Assembly: GCA_049841135.1 (NCBI GenBank)
Contig: JASGHK010000005.1
Span: 1,116,001 to 1,180,000, forward strand
Reading direction: 5' to 3'
Length of the DNA: 64,000 bases
Origin: JACRCT01 sp049841135
GTDB taxonomy: Bacteria > Myxococcota > Myxococcia > Myxococcales > UBA5297
The notes under the pieces are model-generated. The model was given only the letters and a program-made list of their open reading frames with translations, was not told the DNA's origin and did not search any database. Position numbers and translations under genes: made by a program. Positions within the stretch are counted from its first letter, which is position 1. Every line of letters starts with the position of its first letter. This document shows positions 51,431-61,460 of the stretch, piece by piece.

Positions 51431-52127
51431 CCAGCCCCTCACCCCACCCTCGCTCCGAATGCGCCGAATGGCGTCGAGGGCCTCGTCCGCCTTCGCGAAG
51501 CCCGCCCCGGCCGCCGAGGCGCAGTACGGCCTGGGCTGGTCCAGCTGTACGCCGCGCCGAGTCGATGGCCATCCTGTCCCGACCGCCGTGACCAGCGACT
51601 CGAAAGGTTCGTAACCGTCGTCAGCAACCTGTGGGCGGGCGAGCTGATCTGGATTGGGTAGGTCCGAGCACGCCCTCAGGCTCTGGCTGGTGCACCCTGA
51701 GCCCCCGAGCAACTGCGCCGCTCCGCCAGGGACGAGCAGTGCACAGGGCCGTCAAGGACGCCGTGGAGAGCGACCCGGACCTCGCGCACGTCGACACCGT
51801 CCACGACCCGTGTTGGGCGATCCTCCTCGGGGCCGTCGACGACATGCGGGCGCTGGCTCTTCCTGCGCGAATGGCAGCGCTGCCCCGACTGCAATGCCAA
51901 GCTGGCGGCGCCTACCGGGTCAAGGAGGAGCTGCGTGGCGTCTTGGCCGCGACCAGCAGGTCATGGCCGCAGGCATTCCTGCGGCGCACGCAGCGCAAGG
52001 GCCACGTGGAGAGGCGAGCGCGGTGGACGGCTTGGGCATCATCAAGCTTCCCAGCGAGCGTGGCTGCGTTCTCCGCAAGTCCACTGCCGGTTCCCGGAAT
52101 TCGCCCAAGAGCCCGAGCCCAAATGTT
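51431..52127. other. Gene-poor region with a possible zinc-ribbon remnant
   Basis: No convincing complete gene is seen in this roughly 700-base stretch. Near 51870-51900 a short forward frame reads LREWQRCPDCNAKLAAP, a zinc-ribbon-like pattern, and near 51760-51850 another reads DLAHVDTVHDPCWAILLGAV; they are in different frames with no clear start, so this may be a decayed gene. I see no RNA gene. Confidence 0.35.
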
Positions 52128-52155
52128 CCGGCGGCAGCCTGAAGGCTGCCGCCGG
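52128..52155. terminator. Perfect 12-bp GC hairpin after the multicopper oxidase gene
   Basis: The arms at 52128-52139 and 52144-52155 are perfectly complementary around a TGAA loop. It lies 33 bases past the stop of the reverse-strand oxidase gene, where a terminator is expected. There is no clear T tract, so termination efficiency is uncertain; it could also protect the message 3' end. Confidence 0.65.
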
Positions 52156-52187
52156 AGTAAATGCTACCTATGTCGCATTGCCGCTAA

Positions 52188-55100
52188 TCATGGTGCCGTC
52201 GTTATCGGGAACGGCGTCGCGTTCAACCATACGGTGAAGATGAACGTGCCGTTGTTTGCCCGGATCCGGAACCAGTACTGCGTGCCCTGGCTCAGTCCAG
52301 ACGCCGTGAGGGTCGTGGTATTGGCCGGGACCGTCACGGTGGTGAGTCCCTGTGTGAAGAGCGAGTTGGTCGCACGCTCGATGGTGAAGCCGGTCTCGTT
52401 GGTGGAGTTGTCGATCCAGTTGAGGATCACCGAGCGCGTCTTGTTGGCGTTCGGGCCATTCACGACGGTGAGGTTGGTAGGGGCCGTTGGGAGGGCCGGG
52501 ACAATTACGGTCGCCGCACTCGAGAAGGCCGATGAACCCGCACCATTGGTCGCCGCCACACGGTAGCGGTAGGTGGCGTTCGCGGCGGCAGTCGTCACAG
52601 CGGCATCGCTGAAGGCGACGGAGCCGGTGCCTGGAGAAGCCGGCGCAGTCCCGATCTGGACGTAAGCTCCATTGTTGATTGAACGTTGAATCACGAACCC
52701 GGTCTCGTTGACCGCGTTATCCCTCCACGAGAGGCTGATCCGTGGCCCGGCCTGCAGAGACGCGGTCAGGTTGGAAGGAGCCAGTGGCGGGTTGGTAAGA
52801 GGTACCGCAATGACCACGAGATTCGAGTAGGCCGAAAGGCCTGCGACATTTCCCGCTGCCACACGATAGGTATAGCTCATACTCGTGTTTGCCTGATTCA
52901 CCGTGGTATCGGTGAAGGTCGTATTACCGGTGTTGTTGCGGGCCGGCGCAGTAGCGACCTGGGTGAAGTTGACGCCATCGGTCGAGCGCTCGATGACGAA
53001 GCCGCTCTCGTTCGTGGCGTTATCCCTCCAGGTCAGCCTGACTTGCGGACCGGCCTGAAGCGTCGCCGTGAGGTTGGTGGGAGCCAGTGGCGGGCTACCC
53101 AGAGTCACTTCGGCTGAAGCCGAGCTGGCGGTCAGGGTCGGGAAGGCCCCGCCGTAACCAGCGGTGTTCTGGGCCACGACCCGATAGCGGTAGGCCAAGC
53201 TCGGGTTGTAAGTGCCAGGCACGGTGAAAGTGCGTGCCCCATGGTCATTCGGCAGGTTGAGCGGGGAGAGAACCGTGCCCACGTCAGACCACGTTCCGCC
53301 CCAGGTCATGAGCTGGACCACAAACGCGGTCTCATTGATCGAGTTGTCGATCCAGGTCAGCACCACTCGCGCATTGTTTCCATTCCCGGCGATTGAAGAT
53401 GCAAGACCCGTGGGCTGGTTGGGCGGGAGCACCACGGACACCGGCCGCATCATGTCCATCTCCTCGTGGCTCAGGATGTGGCAGTGGTACACGTATTCCC
53501 AACCAAAGTTGACGAGCTGGTTGATGATGGGGTCGGTGGGATTGCCCTGAGGATCGACGTTGTTGAACATCGCCGTCGAGCCGAGCGGCATCATCGGGTT
53601 CAGCGGCCGGATTGCGTTCGGCAGCTCGAACGGCACCTGCGGGATGATGGGCCGCAAGGCGACGATGGTGTCCTCCAGCGGAGAGACCCGCACTGTGTCC
53701 TTCCAACCCAGTTCGGTCTTGTCAGGCGGGATGATGATGTTGTCCCACGTCACCCGGTTGACCACCTGCACGTCGTACAGGTGGAAGTGGATCGGGTGCG
53801 TGTCGACGCCGTTGTGCGTGATTCGCCAGATCTGCGTGCCGTCGGTCGCGCTCGAGATCGGCGTGATCTTGACGTCGCTCACGGGCAAGCCGTTGGCATC
53901 GTAGGTCACTGCTGCCTTCGGCAGGTTCGTCGCATCGATGAGCTCGGTCGCCGGATTCACGAACGGGTAGAGCGTGACGTTCTGCTGCCCAGGCGTGGGA
54001 GGCTGCGCCTCGACGCCCAGGTTGGCCTGCATGCGACCGAATTCGTCGAACGTCGTGGCGTTCATCTCGTCGTGAATCGCCTTCGGCTGGAGCGGCATCG
54101 CCATCTTGACGGTCGGCGCGAACAGCGTGTTGAAACCAAACACCGAGGTGTCGTTGACCCGGACAAACCCATCGCAGCGCTGAACGCTGCTGTTGGGGGC
54201 GTTGCAGTTGCTGGAGGCGGCGAAGCTGGTGCCGTAGGCCGAGTTGTAGGCAGCCTGACCCACGATGATGGGGTGCTGGCCGGACTCGAACACACCAGAG
54301 CCATCTGCTTGATGCGCAAAGGCGGCCGCGAGCGCTCCGAAGTTGAAGGCCGGTGCCGCCGCGGTCCCGGCGATCTTGACCTGCATGATGGTGCGGGTGT
54401 TCGGGCCGTAGCCGGGCGGGATGCCTGGCGCACCGCTCGGGCTCAAATCCGGGGCACCCGTATAGTAATCGTAGCTGGGGACACGGGCCGGGAACGCCGC
54501 GGGCGCGTCGTTGTACAGGATCAAGGTCTTGCCGGCGAAGCTCGAGAAGTCAACAATCACGTCGGCGCGTTCTGCAGGGGCCAGGAGCAGCGAGTGCTGG
54601 TCCACGTTGCCCACGTCGAAACGGGTCGGGTCCGTGATCCAGGTGGTCACTTGCTGGCCGTCCACGACCACGGGGGCAGGCAGGAAGCCACCCTCGGTGC
54701 CGACCTGGATCCAGTCGGGGCCTGGCAGGCTGACGGTCGTATCCGGGGTCGGGAATATGTTGGGGTCGGTCTGAGCAGCTGCGAGCTCCGCGGCCTTGAA
54801 TGCCACCTCGCTATCCGTGCCCGTCCTCGGGTCCGCGACGTACCACTGGAAGTTGAAGAAACGATCGTTGGCCGCGTTCAGGACACGCAGGCGGTAGGCC
54901 TTGGGCTCCAATGTCAGCGTCGGATAAGCGACGCCGTTGACGATCGGAGTGTCATTGAACTGTTCCATGCCGACGGAGATGTTGGGCGTGCCAGGGATTT
55001 GCTGCGGCTCGCAGAACGGGTCGGTCTGGTACTGCCAGGTCGTCGGGTCGTCCAGGTTGCAGCTCGGATTGTAGTACGGGTTGGCGATAGGCCCGTAGGG

Positions 55101-57165
55101 CGGGGTCGCCGGCGGCCAGAACCAGGGCCCGTACATCCACCGCCCATACGCGCTCATCCCGGAGGGATCGCCGGGGTTCTGCGCAGGCATATAGACGTGG
55201 TGATACCAGAGGCTGCCAGGGCCGCCCCAGCGCGCGGAGTCCCAGGTGGGATCCTGGCCATAGCTCTTCACCGTGCCGTCGGTATTGAGCACGTTGTACA
55301 GCTGCGAGTCCTCGGGCACGAAGGTCCGGTCCTGAACGATGAGCGGGATTCCGGTTCCGAGCTCCGGGAACAGCCCACTCGGACCAAACAACTTGTTTTC
55401 GGTCTCATCCGAAATGAGGTAACCGGCCGCTTCGCCCGCGTATACATTCAGGCGGGTGATGCCCCACGAGTGGTCGTGATAGAAGAGCAGGCGGGCGCTT
55501 TGCTGATTGGTGTAATAGAACGTCTGGCAGCCGTCGTTATTTGCATTGCATACGTCCATGTCCGGGACGTTCTCGACACTGACGCCTTCGGGCCACATGG
55601 TGTTCTGGCCGGCTGGAGTAATCCACTGGTGAGCCGTGCCGTCGCTGATCCACGGGCTGATGCCGCCATGCAGGTGTAGGGTGGCGCGATTGTCCTTGAA
55701 GCAGCTATCGCCCTTCGGATACTCGGTGCACATCGGGTTGCGCACCTCATCCATCACCGAGCCACTGTCGAATGGCGCGGACATGTTCATGGGAACCATG
55801 CCGGAGCCCATCAGGGTGGAGTCGGCGGGCAGGAAAGGATCGCCAGCGGATCCGGTCGGGAGGAGGTTGTAGAAGACGATCCTGACCGGCTTGTTCTTGG
55901 TCGCGGCGATGATGGGGCCGAGATACTGCGGCGGGGTGACGGCGAACCGCCCGGTGGCGACCTTCGTGCCATTGAGCAATTCATTCTGCAGCGGGTAATG
56001 CTGGCTGATGCCCGCGTTCGCCGGCGTCTCCAACTGCACGTAGCCACGGACGAGGGTGTCGGGCAGGCTGGAGGAGAATGAGGTGCGATACTGCACCAGG
56101 CCAATCACGTACTCGTCGGCCTCGACACCGTTGTAGGTCTTCCTCTCTGGCACAGCGAGCGGGATGTACTTGCCGGTGGCCGGGCAGTTTGCAACGAGGT
56201 TCCCGGGGATGCATAGACCAGGCAGGCCATCGACAAACTTCTTGATGCCGGGGGTCATGTATCCAGAGCCAGGGTTGTCGATGGTGATGCTCGTGACCGC
56301 CCCGCCGGCCGTCACGATCGAAGCCGTGGCTTCGAGCTCCGGAGCCGCCGCCGATCAGATCGCTGATCGTGACGCTCGGTGCAGAGGTGTAGCCGGAACC
56401 AAAAGTGTTCAGGACGACGCTCTGGATCGCGATGGTAGCGCTCGCGGTGGCGACGGTTTCGCCCGTGCAGGGGTGGGCGACGGAGCAGTTGTGAATGGTG
56501 ACGGCAGGGGCTGCGGAGTAGCCGCTGCCGGCGAAGTCCACCACGACTGAGGCAATGCTGCCGTCCGTGTTGAGGACCGCGTGCCCCGTAGCCTGAATAC
56601 CACTGGGGTCGTTCGGCAGACCAAATTCAACGATTGCCTGGGTATAGGCAAGTCCAGGGCTGATGACTGCGACCGCGTCGACGCCACCATAGACGGTGGC
56701 AGAAGCATCCACAGCTGCGCCACCGCCCAAGATTGTCGCGGCAGGAGCGACATATCCCGAGCCAGGCACGTTGACCGTGATCTTGTCCACGACGCCGGAA
56801 TAGTCCACCACGGCAGTTGCGGCAGCGCCTTGTCCCAATCCCGTGATTGAGACAGTCGGCGGGGACGTGTAACCGCTGCCAGGGTTCGTGACGTTGATCG
56901 TCGTGAGAGCACCCGAGATCGGGTCGACGGTGGCAGCCGCCGTCGCGCCTGCGCCACCACCGCCGGTGAGGCCGATGAAGACACCCGGCAAGCGGAACGA
57001 ACTCGTGGCCCAGTTCGGATTTGGTCCGAAGTAATGGGGCACTTTCGTCTCGTCTGTAGGGTTCATTGGCATGGCCAGTGGTTGTCCCACCAGCGGGCCG
57101 ACGACTGCGACGACAATCGTCGCCGCAGCCATTTTCCAATTCAGCGATGTGCTTCTTGTCGACAT
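52188..57165 (-). CDS. Giant secreted multicopper oxidase with FnIII tail (one +1 frameshift)
   Basis: About 1,658 residues. After a signal peptide (MAAATIVVAVVGPLVGQPLA), residues about 50-310 carry repeats of GSGYTSPPTVSITGLG type. The oxidase core follows with copper ligands HLHGG (near 495), FYHDHSWGITRLNVYAG (near 558), THPIHFHLYDVQ (near 1123) and YHCHILSHEEMDMM (near 1226); all four copper-binding segments are present. Four fibronectin-III-like domains (for example LTWRDNATNESGFVIERSTD) end the protein. The frame breaks beside GAGCTC at 56331-56339. Similar large oxidases oxidise manganese, iron or bilirubin-like substrates; which one applies here is unknown. The start has GGGGGGGAC upstream. 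Confidence 0.92.
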
Positions 57166-57205
57166 GGAAAGTCCCCCCCGCTACCCCCGCTACCTGTGTT
57201 CATGA

Positions 57206-58009
57206 TCACGAGAGGCCTGGATGCGACATCGATGTCTGTGCAGTTGTTCGCTCCATGTTTCTCCCATTGTGAATCCTGACGTGGTGATTGATTCTTGGGC
57301 GCGCCATGAGGTCTGAGGCCGACGTCCCGATGCGGCGATTCACGCATTGCTGCAGCCGCCATCTGGTTTGGGCCCCGAATGAGATCGAGCTGTTTCGGCG
57401 TGGCAGCAAGCGGATCTCGGGGGTCAGTGCAGAACTCGTCTCATCCGCCACGGCGCTCCAGCCAATGGCTGCAGCCAACCCGATCGTCCGAGCCGCCGCC
57501 AAGAGACCGGAGGTGGCCTTGGGCAGGCCGCGGCGCGACTGTCGCTGGGCATGGCGGTGCGACGAGGCCGTCTTCGGCGACCAGCCCGGCCGACTGGCAC
57601 CCAGTGCTTCCAGAGCGGTCCACGCACTGTCGGCCTGCAATTCGATGCGGCTCGGCAGCGTACTCGTGCACTCGCCCCAGGTGGTCGAGACGGCCGTCCG
57701 GAATTCGGGGCTTCTGCTCGAGCCGTCGAGCCGTAGGCGGGCGCTGGCGACCGGCTCCGCGCGGGCGCCGGTCCGGAAGCGCAGGTGCCCCTGCTGGGTG
57801 GTCCCCGACTGGCTGAACCCGACCAAGGCGGAGGTGGCACCGAGGTTGCGCTTCGGGTAGCTGCCGGAGCGCAAACGGGTGGCGGCGTTAGCGGAGACTG
57901 ACTTCGACGTCAGCCCGCTCTGCAGCGGGGAGAGGGCGCGGTCGCCAAAGGTGCCGGTGCAGCCGATTGCAGCGGAGAGAGGGACCTTGCGGAGGAGACA
58001 CCGCAACAT
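57206..58009 (-). CDS. Possible exported protein upstream of the multicopper oxidase
   Basis: A 267-codon reverse frame with high G/C at third positions over its first 150 codons, which supports real coding there, and GGAG upstream of the ATG. The N-terminus has a weak signal-like stretch ending in Cys (VPLSAAIGC). The mid part is Ser/Thr/Arg-rich (SVSANAATRLRSGSYPKRN, EFRTAVSTTWGECTSTLPSR). The last 60 or so codons lose the codon bias and may be noncoding, so the true end could be earlier or lie beyond a frame error. No family recognised. It would be read 41 bases ahead of the oxidase on the same strand. Confidence 0.4.
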   Translation of the reverse strand: MLRCLLRKVPLSAAIGCTGTFGDRALSPLQSGLTSKSVSANAATRLRSGSYPKRNLGATSALVGFSQSGTTQQGHLRFRTGARAEPVASARLRLDGSSRSPEFRTAVSTTWGECTSTLPSRIELQADSAWTALEALGASRPGWSPKTASSHRHAQRQSRRGLPKATSGLLAAARTIGLAAAIGWSAVADETSSALTPEIRLLPRRNSSISFGAQTRWRLQQCVNRRIGTSASDLMARPRINHHVRIHNGRNMERTTAQTSMSHPGLS

Positions 58010-58483
58010 GAGAGGCTCCGGTGGCAGCCGCTCGTGGGTGGGTCGGCGTGCTTAGCGTCGGGCGGCCGCTGAAGAGGCTGAACATCGGCCGACCGAATGC
58101 TCATCGCCTGCGTGTGCATGAGGCGCGCTGCCGCCCGGGGGGCTTCTCGCGCTGCGCTGGCAGAGAGGACGGCCAGGTTGTAGGTGGTGGTCAGGCAGCA
58201 GCCACCAAGGAGCGCCGGTCGCGAGTGAGTCCTCGGCCGGGAGGCGGAGGGTCGAGGCTGTCGAAGCCGCAGCGGCGCTGAATGGCGGTGCGCACACCAG
58301 CGGAGCAAAGGCCAAGCCGAAGCGGTCCACGTTGGCGCGGATCCTCTCTTGCTGGCCCCGTCCTGCGCTCGGCGTCCGCGACGACGCGCTGTGCATGCTG
58401 CCCTACCCGACGCGCTGGTCGGCGAGACTGTCGAGGAGAAGATTTACGTTCCCTGGGCGACCTGATGCGCAAGGTCTACGGCA
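58010..58483. other. Gene-poor region
   Basis: No gene can be supported here. Short frames on both strands lack ribosome sites and consistent codon bias. The sequence leads into the kinase remnant and may be part of the same decayed region. Confidence 0.35.
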
Positions 58484-58655
58484 TCGAGGGCCCGAAGGCG
58501 CACGCAGGAGGTGGACGAGGGCGACTCCAGCAGGTCCTCACGAACCTCGTGGTGAATGGCGTCCAGGTCTCGAAGCCCTGGACTGTCGCCGAAGCCCGGC
58601 GGGTGGTGACCGTGTTGGCGGGGCGTGCGCCTCAGACGGCGCGGACTGGTTCGCG
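58484..58655 (+). pseudogene. Remnant of a hybrid histidine kinase
   Basis: A short forward frame keeps an HATPase N-box-like string (RLQQVLTNLVVNG) and runs straight into VSKPWTVAEARRVVTVLAGRAP, the end of a receiver domain. The DNA from about 58572 to 58651 closely matches 49914-49995, the last codons, stop region and first downstream bases of the intact kinase, with scattered substitutions. Everything between the N-box and the receiver end is missing and there is no start. It is a deleted, decayed copy. Confidence 0.75.
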
Positions 58656-58819
58656 ACGGAACCCGTCCTCGTTGACGCGATCCAAGGCGCGCGCCGGATA
58701 TCCCGGCGTTTAGGACCCGGCCTCTGCCCTGGCCTCTGCGCCGGGGGCATCCGCCTGAATATGAGGATTCTAGGTGCGCCGTACCTCGCCGCCAGCGCGC
58801 TTCGGACCGGACTGGCTGA

Positions 58820-59296
58820 TCAGTCGAAGCAGTTGCCGAAGACGGCCACGACCTTGCCGCCCTGCTCGCCCACCGCGCACGTCCAGGCTCCGTCGGGGTT
58901 GTTCTCGCACGCGCCTTCGTAGTCGCCGCCGAGCTCCACGTAGCTAACGCGGTCGTAGCGAGGGTCGCTGCAATCCACAGTTCGCGTCGACGGGTAGGTG
59001 CACTCGCACTGAGTCGCCCCCCTGCAGGAGTAGCAGCACTGGAGGTCGGCACCGATTCCCTGGAGCGCTCCGACGTTCGGGGGAGGGGTCCGCTCGAAAC
59101 CGCCGTCGGGTAAGGGCTGGGCTGGACGCATTCGCGGAAGCGTCGACATGTCCGTCCCGAGCGCGATGGCCTTGCAGTTCTTCTCTCCCTCCGGCCGCCT
59201 GCATCCAGGCAGGCTCGCGGTCGCGAGCAGGAGTGCCAAGCAAGCGAGGTGCTTCGAAACCGATAACGTCGTGAACTGGCGGTTGACTCTGGGCAT
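58820..59296 (-). CDS. Small Cys-rich lipoprotein
   Basis: A 158-residue lipoprotein with signal and lipobox (LACLALLLATASLPGC). The mature part has eight or more Cys (DLQCCYSCRGATQCECTYP, TVDCSDPRYD, GACENNPDGAWTCAVG, FGNCFD), which suggests a disulfide-rich fold for the outer membrane or surface. No known domain. It is monocistronic between the kinase remnant and a divergent lipoprotein. Confidence 0.75.
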   Translation of the reverse strand: MPRVNRQFTTLSVSKHLACLALLLATASLPGCRRPEGEKNCKAIALGTDMSTLPRMRPAQPLPDGGFERTPPPNVGALQGIGADLQCCYSCRGATQCECTYPSTRTVDCSDPRYDRVSYVELGGDYEGACENNPDGAWTCAVGEQGGKVVAVFGNCFD

Positions 59297-59698
59297 GCGC
59301 CCCTCCCTCCGGCCCGAACGGGCGTCAGTGTAGCAAGACCCAAAGACAACCCCACGGGTCAGGCCGTCTCGATTGGGCCATGGGCGCCTCGACCGACAGA
59401 CTGGCCTCTGGGAAGCTCGGCTCGACTCTCACGGTCACTGCGAGTTGCCTCCGCCGGATCGCACTGACCGTCGCTGGGCGGAGTGGCCGCTTCCAGCTCG
59501 CGGCTCCTCGGCGGGCCGTCCCTCGGACGGCGGCGGCTCGGGCGCAGCTTCTTCTCTCGCTGTCTTCTCTCGCTTCCGGCGACCTCCTCCGCCTTGCTCG
59601 AGACCTGCTCCTTCCGCCCGGACCGGGTCCGCGCGTCGGCCTTGAGATTGCGCAAGGGCTGCTCTACCTTGCGGCCACTTCACCCCAGGAGCGACCTC
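59297..59698. other. Divergent intergenic region
   Basis: A 402-base gap between two divergent lipoprotein genes. It should hold both promoters; I see no clear boxes, RNA gene or repeat. Confidence 0.35.
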
Positions 59699-60265
59699 AT
59701 GACTCTGCGCGTGGCATGCCTGACCGTGGCGCTGACCCTCACCCTTGGCGCTTGCGGGCCGATCTCGCGGACGCCCCCCTCATGCAACAACACCCTCGCC
59801 AACGCGAGCGGCAAGGGCGTCGACCAGTCTGCGTTCACGTACCCGGACGGCTGCGCCGACATCGAGGACCTCCACCAGCGGGGGTTCCGGATCAACTTCG
59901 ACGGCGGCCCGCTCAGCTCCCTCGGAGTCAGCGGGGCCAATGTCACGGACCTCGACCTCAACACGGTCGGCGAGTACCCGTGCGGCATGCATTCGGGTCT
60001 CCGGGCCGTGGGGTCGCCCTCGGACCCCGAGAACCCGGCCTACAGCAACGGCGGCTACGACACCCTCAACCAGAACACCGCGGTGGAGGGCGACTGCCTG
60101 CACGGCTCCTGCACCGTGTCGGTCACCAGCCCGGCCTCGTCCGGGACGCTCAAGCTCCACTTCACCGGCAACCTGGGCCGGAGCAAGGCCAACGCGGCCT
60201 TCCACTGCGACTACATGAGCGTCAGCTTCGACCTGACGATGAACAAGACCGAGACGCTCAACTAG
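59699..60265 (+). CDS. Small lipoprotein of unknown function
   Basis: A 188-residue lipoprotein (signal VACLTVALTLTLGAC). Mature part: NNTLANASGKGVDQSAFTYP, GFRINFDGGPLSSLGVSGAN, NGGYDTLNQNTAVEGDCLHG, and a strand-rich C-terminus (GTLKLHFTGNLGRSKANAAF, MSVSFDLTMNKTETLN). No known domain. The ATG at 59699 is preceded by CAGGAGCG. It lies 61 bases ahead of another lipoprotein gene in the same direction, so they may share a transcript. Confidence 0.75.
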   Translation: MTLRVACLTVALTLTLGACGPISRTPPSCNNTLANASGKGVDQSAFTYPDGCADIEDLHQRGFRINFDGGPLSSLGVSGANVTDLDLNTVGEYPCGMHSGLRAVGSPSDPENPAYSNGGYDTLNQNTAVEGDCLHGSCTVSVTSPASSGTLKLHFTGNLGRSKANAAFHCDYMSVSFDLTMNKTETLN

Positions 60266-60326
60266 GCGGCGTACGCGGGGGCAGGAAGAGCGCGTGCGGA
60301 TTCACGAAGGATGTGCAGGGGCCGGG

Positions 60327-60911
60327 ATGACACACGCCGGCACGGCGCCGCGTCTGCTTGGAGCGGTCCTCTTCATGAGCTTGTCACTCGCCGCGTGTCG
60401 AGAGACCAAGCTGGAATCGGCGCCGCCGACCCCTCCCAAGACGTTCGCCAGGTCGGTGGCCGATCAAGAGCTCAAGTCGAACACCAAGTGCGTCGACGCC
60501 TTCGATCTCAGCCAAGCGGGCATTTCGTTCAAAGCGCTCGTCTTCAAAGACGACGCCTTCGGGCCCTTCAGCTGGCAGGTGGCGTTCTATCGAGCCGAAG
60601 GCGACCTCTTCAGGCTCGACTCGACGGCGGTCATGGCTGGATTCGAACGCCCGACCCTTCGAAGACGAACCCCGCCGCAGCTCGCGATGCAGCACCACGA
60701 CCTACGGCTGGTGTGGGCCTCACAGCTCGGCCCCAAAGGCTTGGGGATGGAGGAGGAGCCAGAAACCATTGAGGACGCTGTCCGCTACACGGCCGGCCCG
60801 AGCATCCCGGTCGACAAGGCGCGCTTTGCTCGCGAGGTGCTCGGCGACCAGAAGCTTGCCGACGACCTCGCGCGACAGGCGGGGGCGGATGCTGGGGCCG
60901 GTGGCCAATGA
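60327..60911 (+). CDS. Lipoprotein of unknown function
   Basis: A 194-residue lipoprotein (LLGAVLFMSLSLAAC). The mature part has a helical/mixed composition: PPKTFARSVADQELKSNTKC, AFGPFSWQVAFYRAEGDLFR, ETIEDAVRYTAGPSIPVDKA, ending DDLARQAGADAGAGGQ. Third-position G/C is high to the end, so the frame is real. No known domain. Part of a group of small lipoproteins around 58.8-62.5 kb. Confidence 0.7.
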   Translation: MTHAGTAPRLLGAVLFMSLSLAACRETKLESAPPTPPKTFARSVADQELKSNTKCVDAFDLSQAGISFKALVFKDDAFGPFSWQVAFYRAEGDLFRLDSTAVMAGFERPTLRRRTPPQLAMQHHDLRLVWASQLGPKGLGMEEEPETIEDAVRYTAGPSIPVDKARFAREVLGDQKLADDLARQAGADAGAGGQ

Positions 60912-61201
60912 GGCGCGCCTTTCTTCCCGATTGAAGGCTCGCCTCGACCAGCTCGGGGTGTCGCGCCGGCGTGACGGGTCGGTCCAGTTCGGGGTGCCGG
61001 AACTGGCCGCAAGCCGCGGCATCGACCCGGGATCCTGGCGTTTGGTGACCTACGTCACAGGTCAGCCCGCATCGATCACATGGGTGAAAGCCAGCGCCGC
61101 GTCGCCACCGCCGCGAAAGCAATGCCCTCTTCGACGGCATCGCCAGTCCGTGCGCCGCGTAGCCCCGTTCAGGCTGCCCATCCAGAAGTTGGCGGCGCCT
61201 G
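60912..61201. other. Possible short coding remnant, otherwise featureless
   Basis: A forward frame from about 60889 reads ARLSSRLKARLDQLGVSRRR and LAASRGIDPGSWRLVTYV and looks partly coding, but it overlaps the previous gene and loses codon bias near 61100. I cannot assign it to a family. Confidence 0.3.
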
Positions 61202-61410
61202 GCAGCCGTGAAGCGGGCGCTGAAGGCGCTTTGGGGCAGCTCCTCGCACGACGTCTGGGCCGTGTCCGGGTCCGAGACGGCGACAGCTGGACGAGCAATG
61301 AGGCGCGGGGCTCGGCGAAGATCCGGGCTCTTTGGGGCGATGGCGACCACGGCCTCTACGCCGTGGGCGACGAAGACCTCGTGCTCACGCTCGAGCCGAC
61401 GGGCCTCTGA
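61202..61410 (+). pseudogene. Fragment of a DVWAVG-repeat protein
   Basis: Two adjacent forward frames contain LKALWGSSSHDVWAVSG and IRALWGDGDHGLYAVGDEDL, the repeat found in secreted myxobacterial beta-propeller-like proteins. They are out of frame with each other and there is no upstream part or start, so this is a remnant of a larger gene. Confidence 0.55.
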
Positions 61411-61460
61411 GATTCCAGCAGGGGCTGGGCCTCCGCCACTCCGCAGAGGGTCGGTCAGGG

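Noticed and set aside
53466..55679. Long forward frame opposite the multicopper oxidase
   Set aside because: Antisense shadow of a gene with clear copper motifs and FnIII domains on the reverse strand.
60630..60720. tRNA-like string GGATTCGAACGCCCGACC
   Set aside because: It resembles a reversed T-arm, but the flanking bases do not pair as a T stem and no cloverleaf forms; it lies inside a lipoprotein gene with good codon bias.
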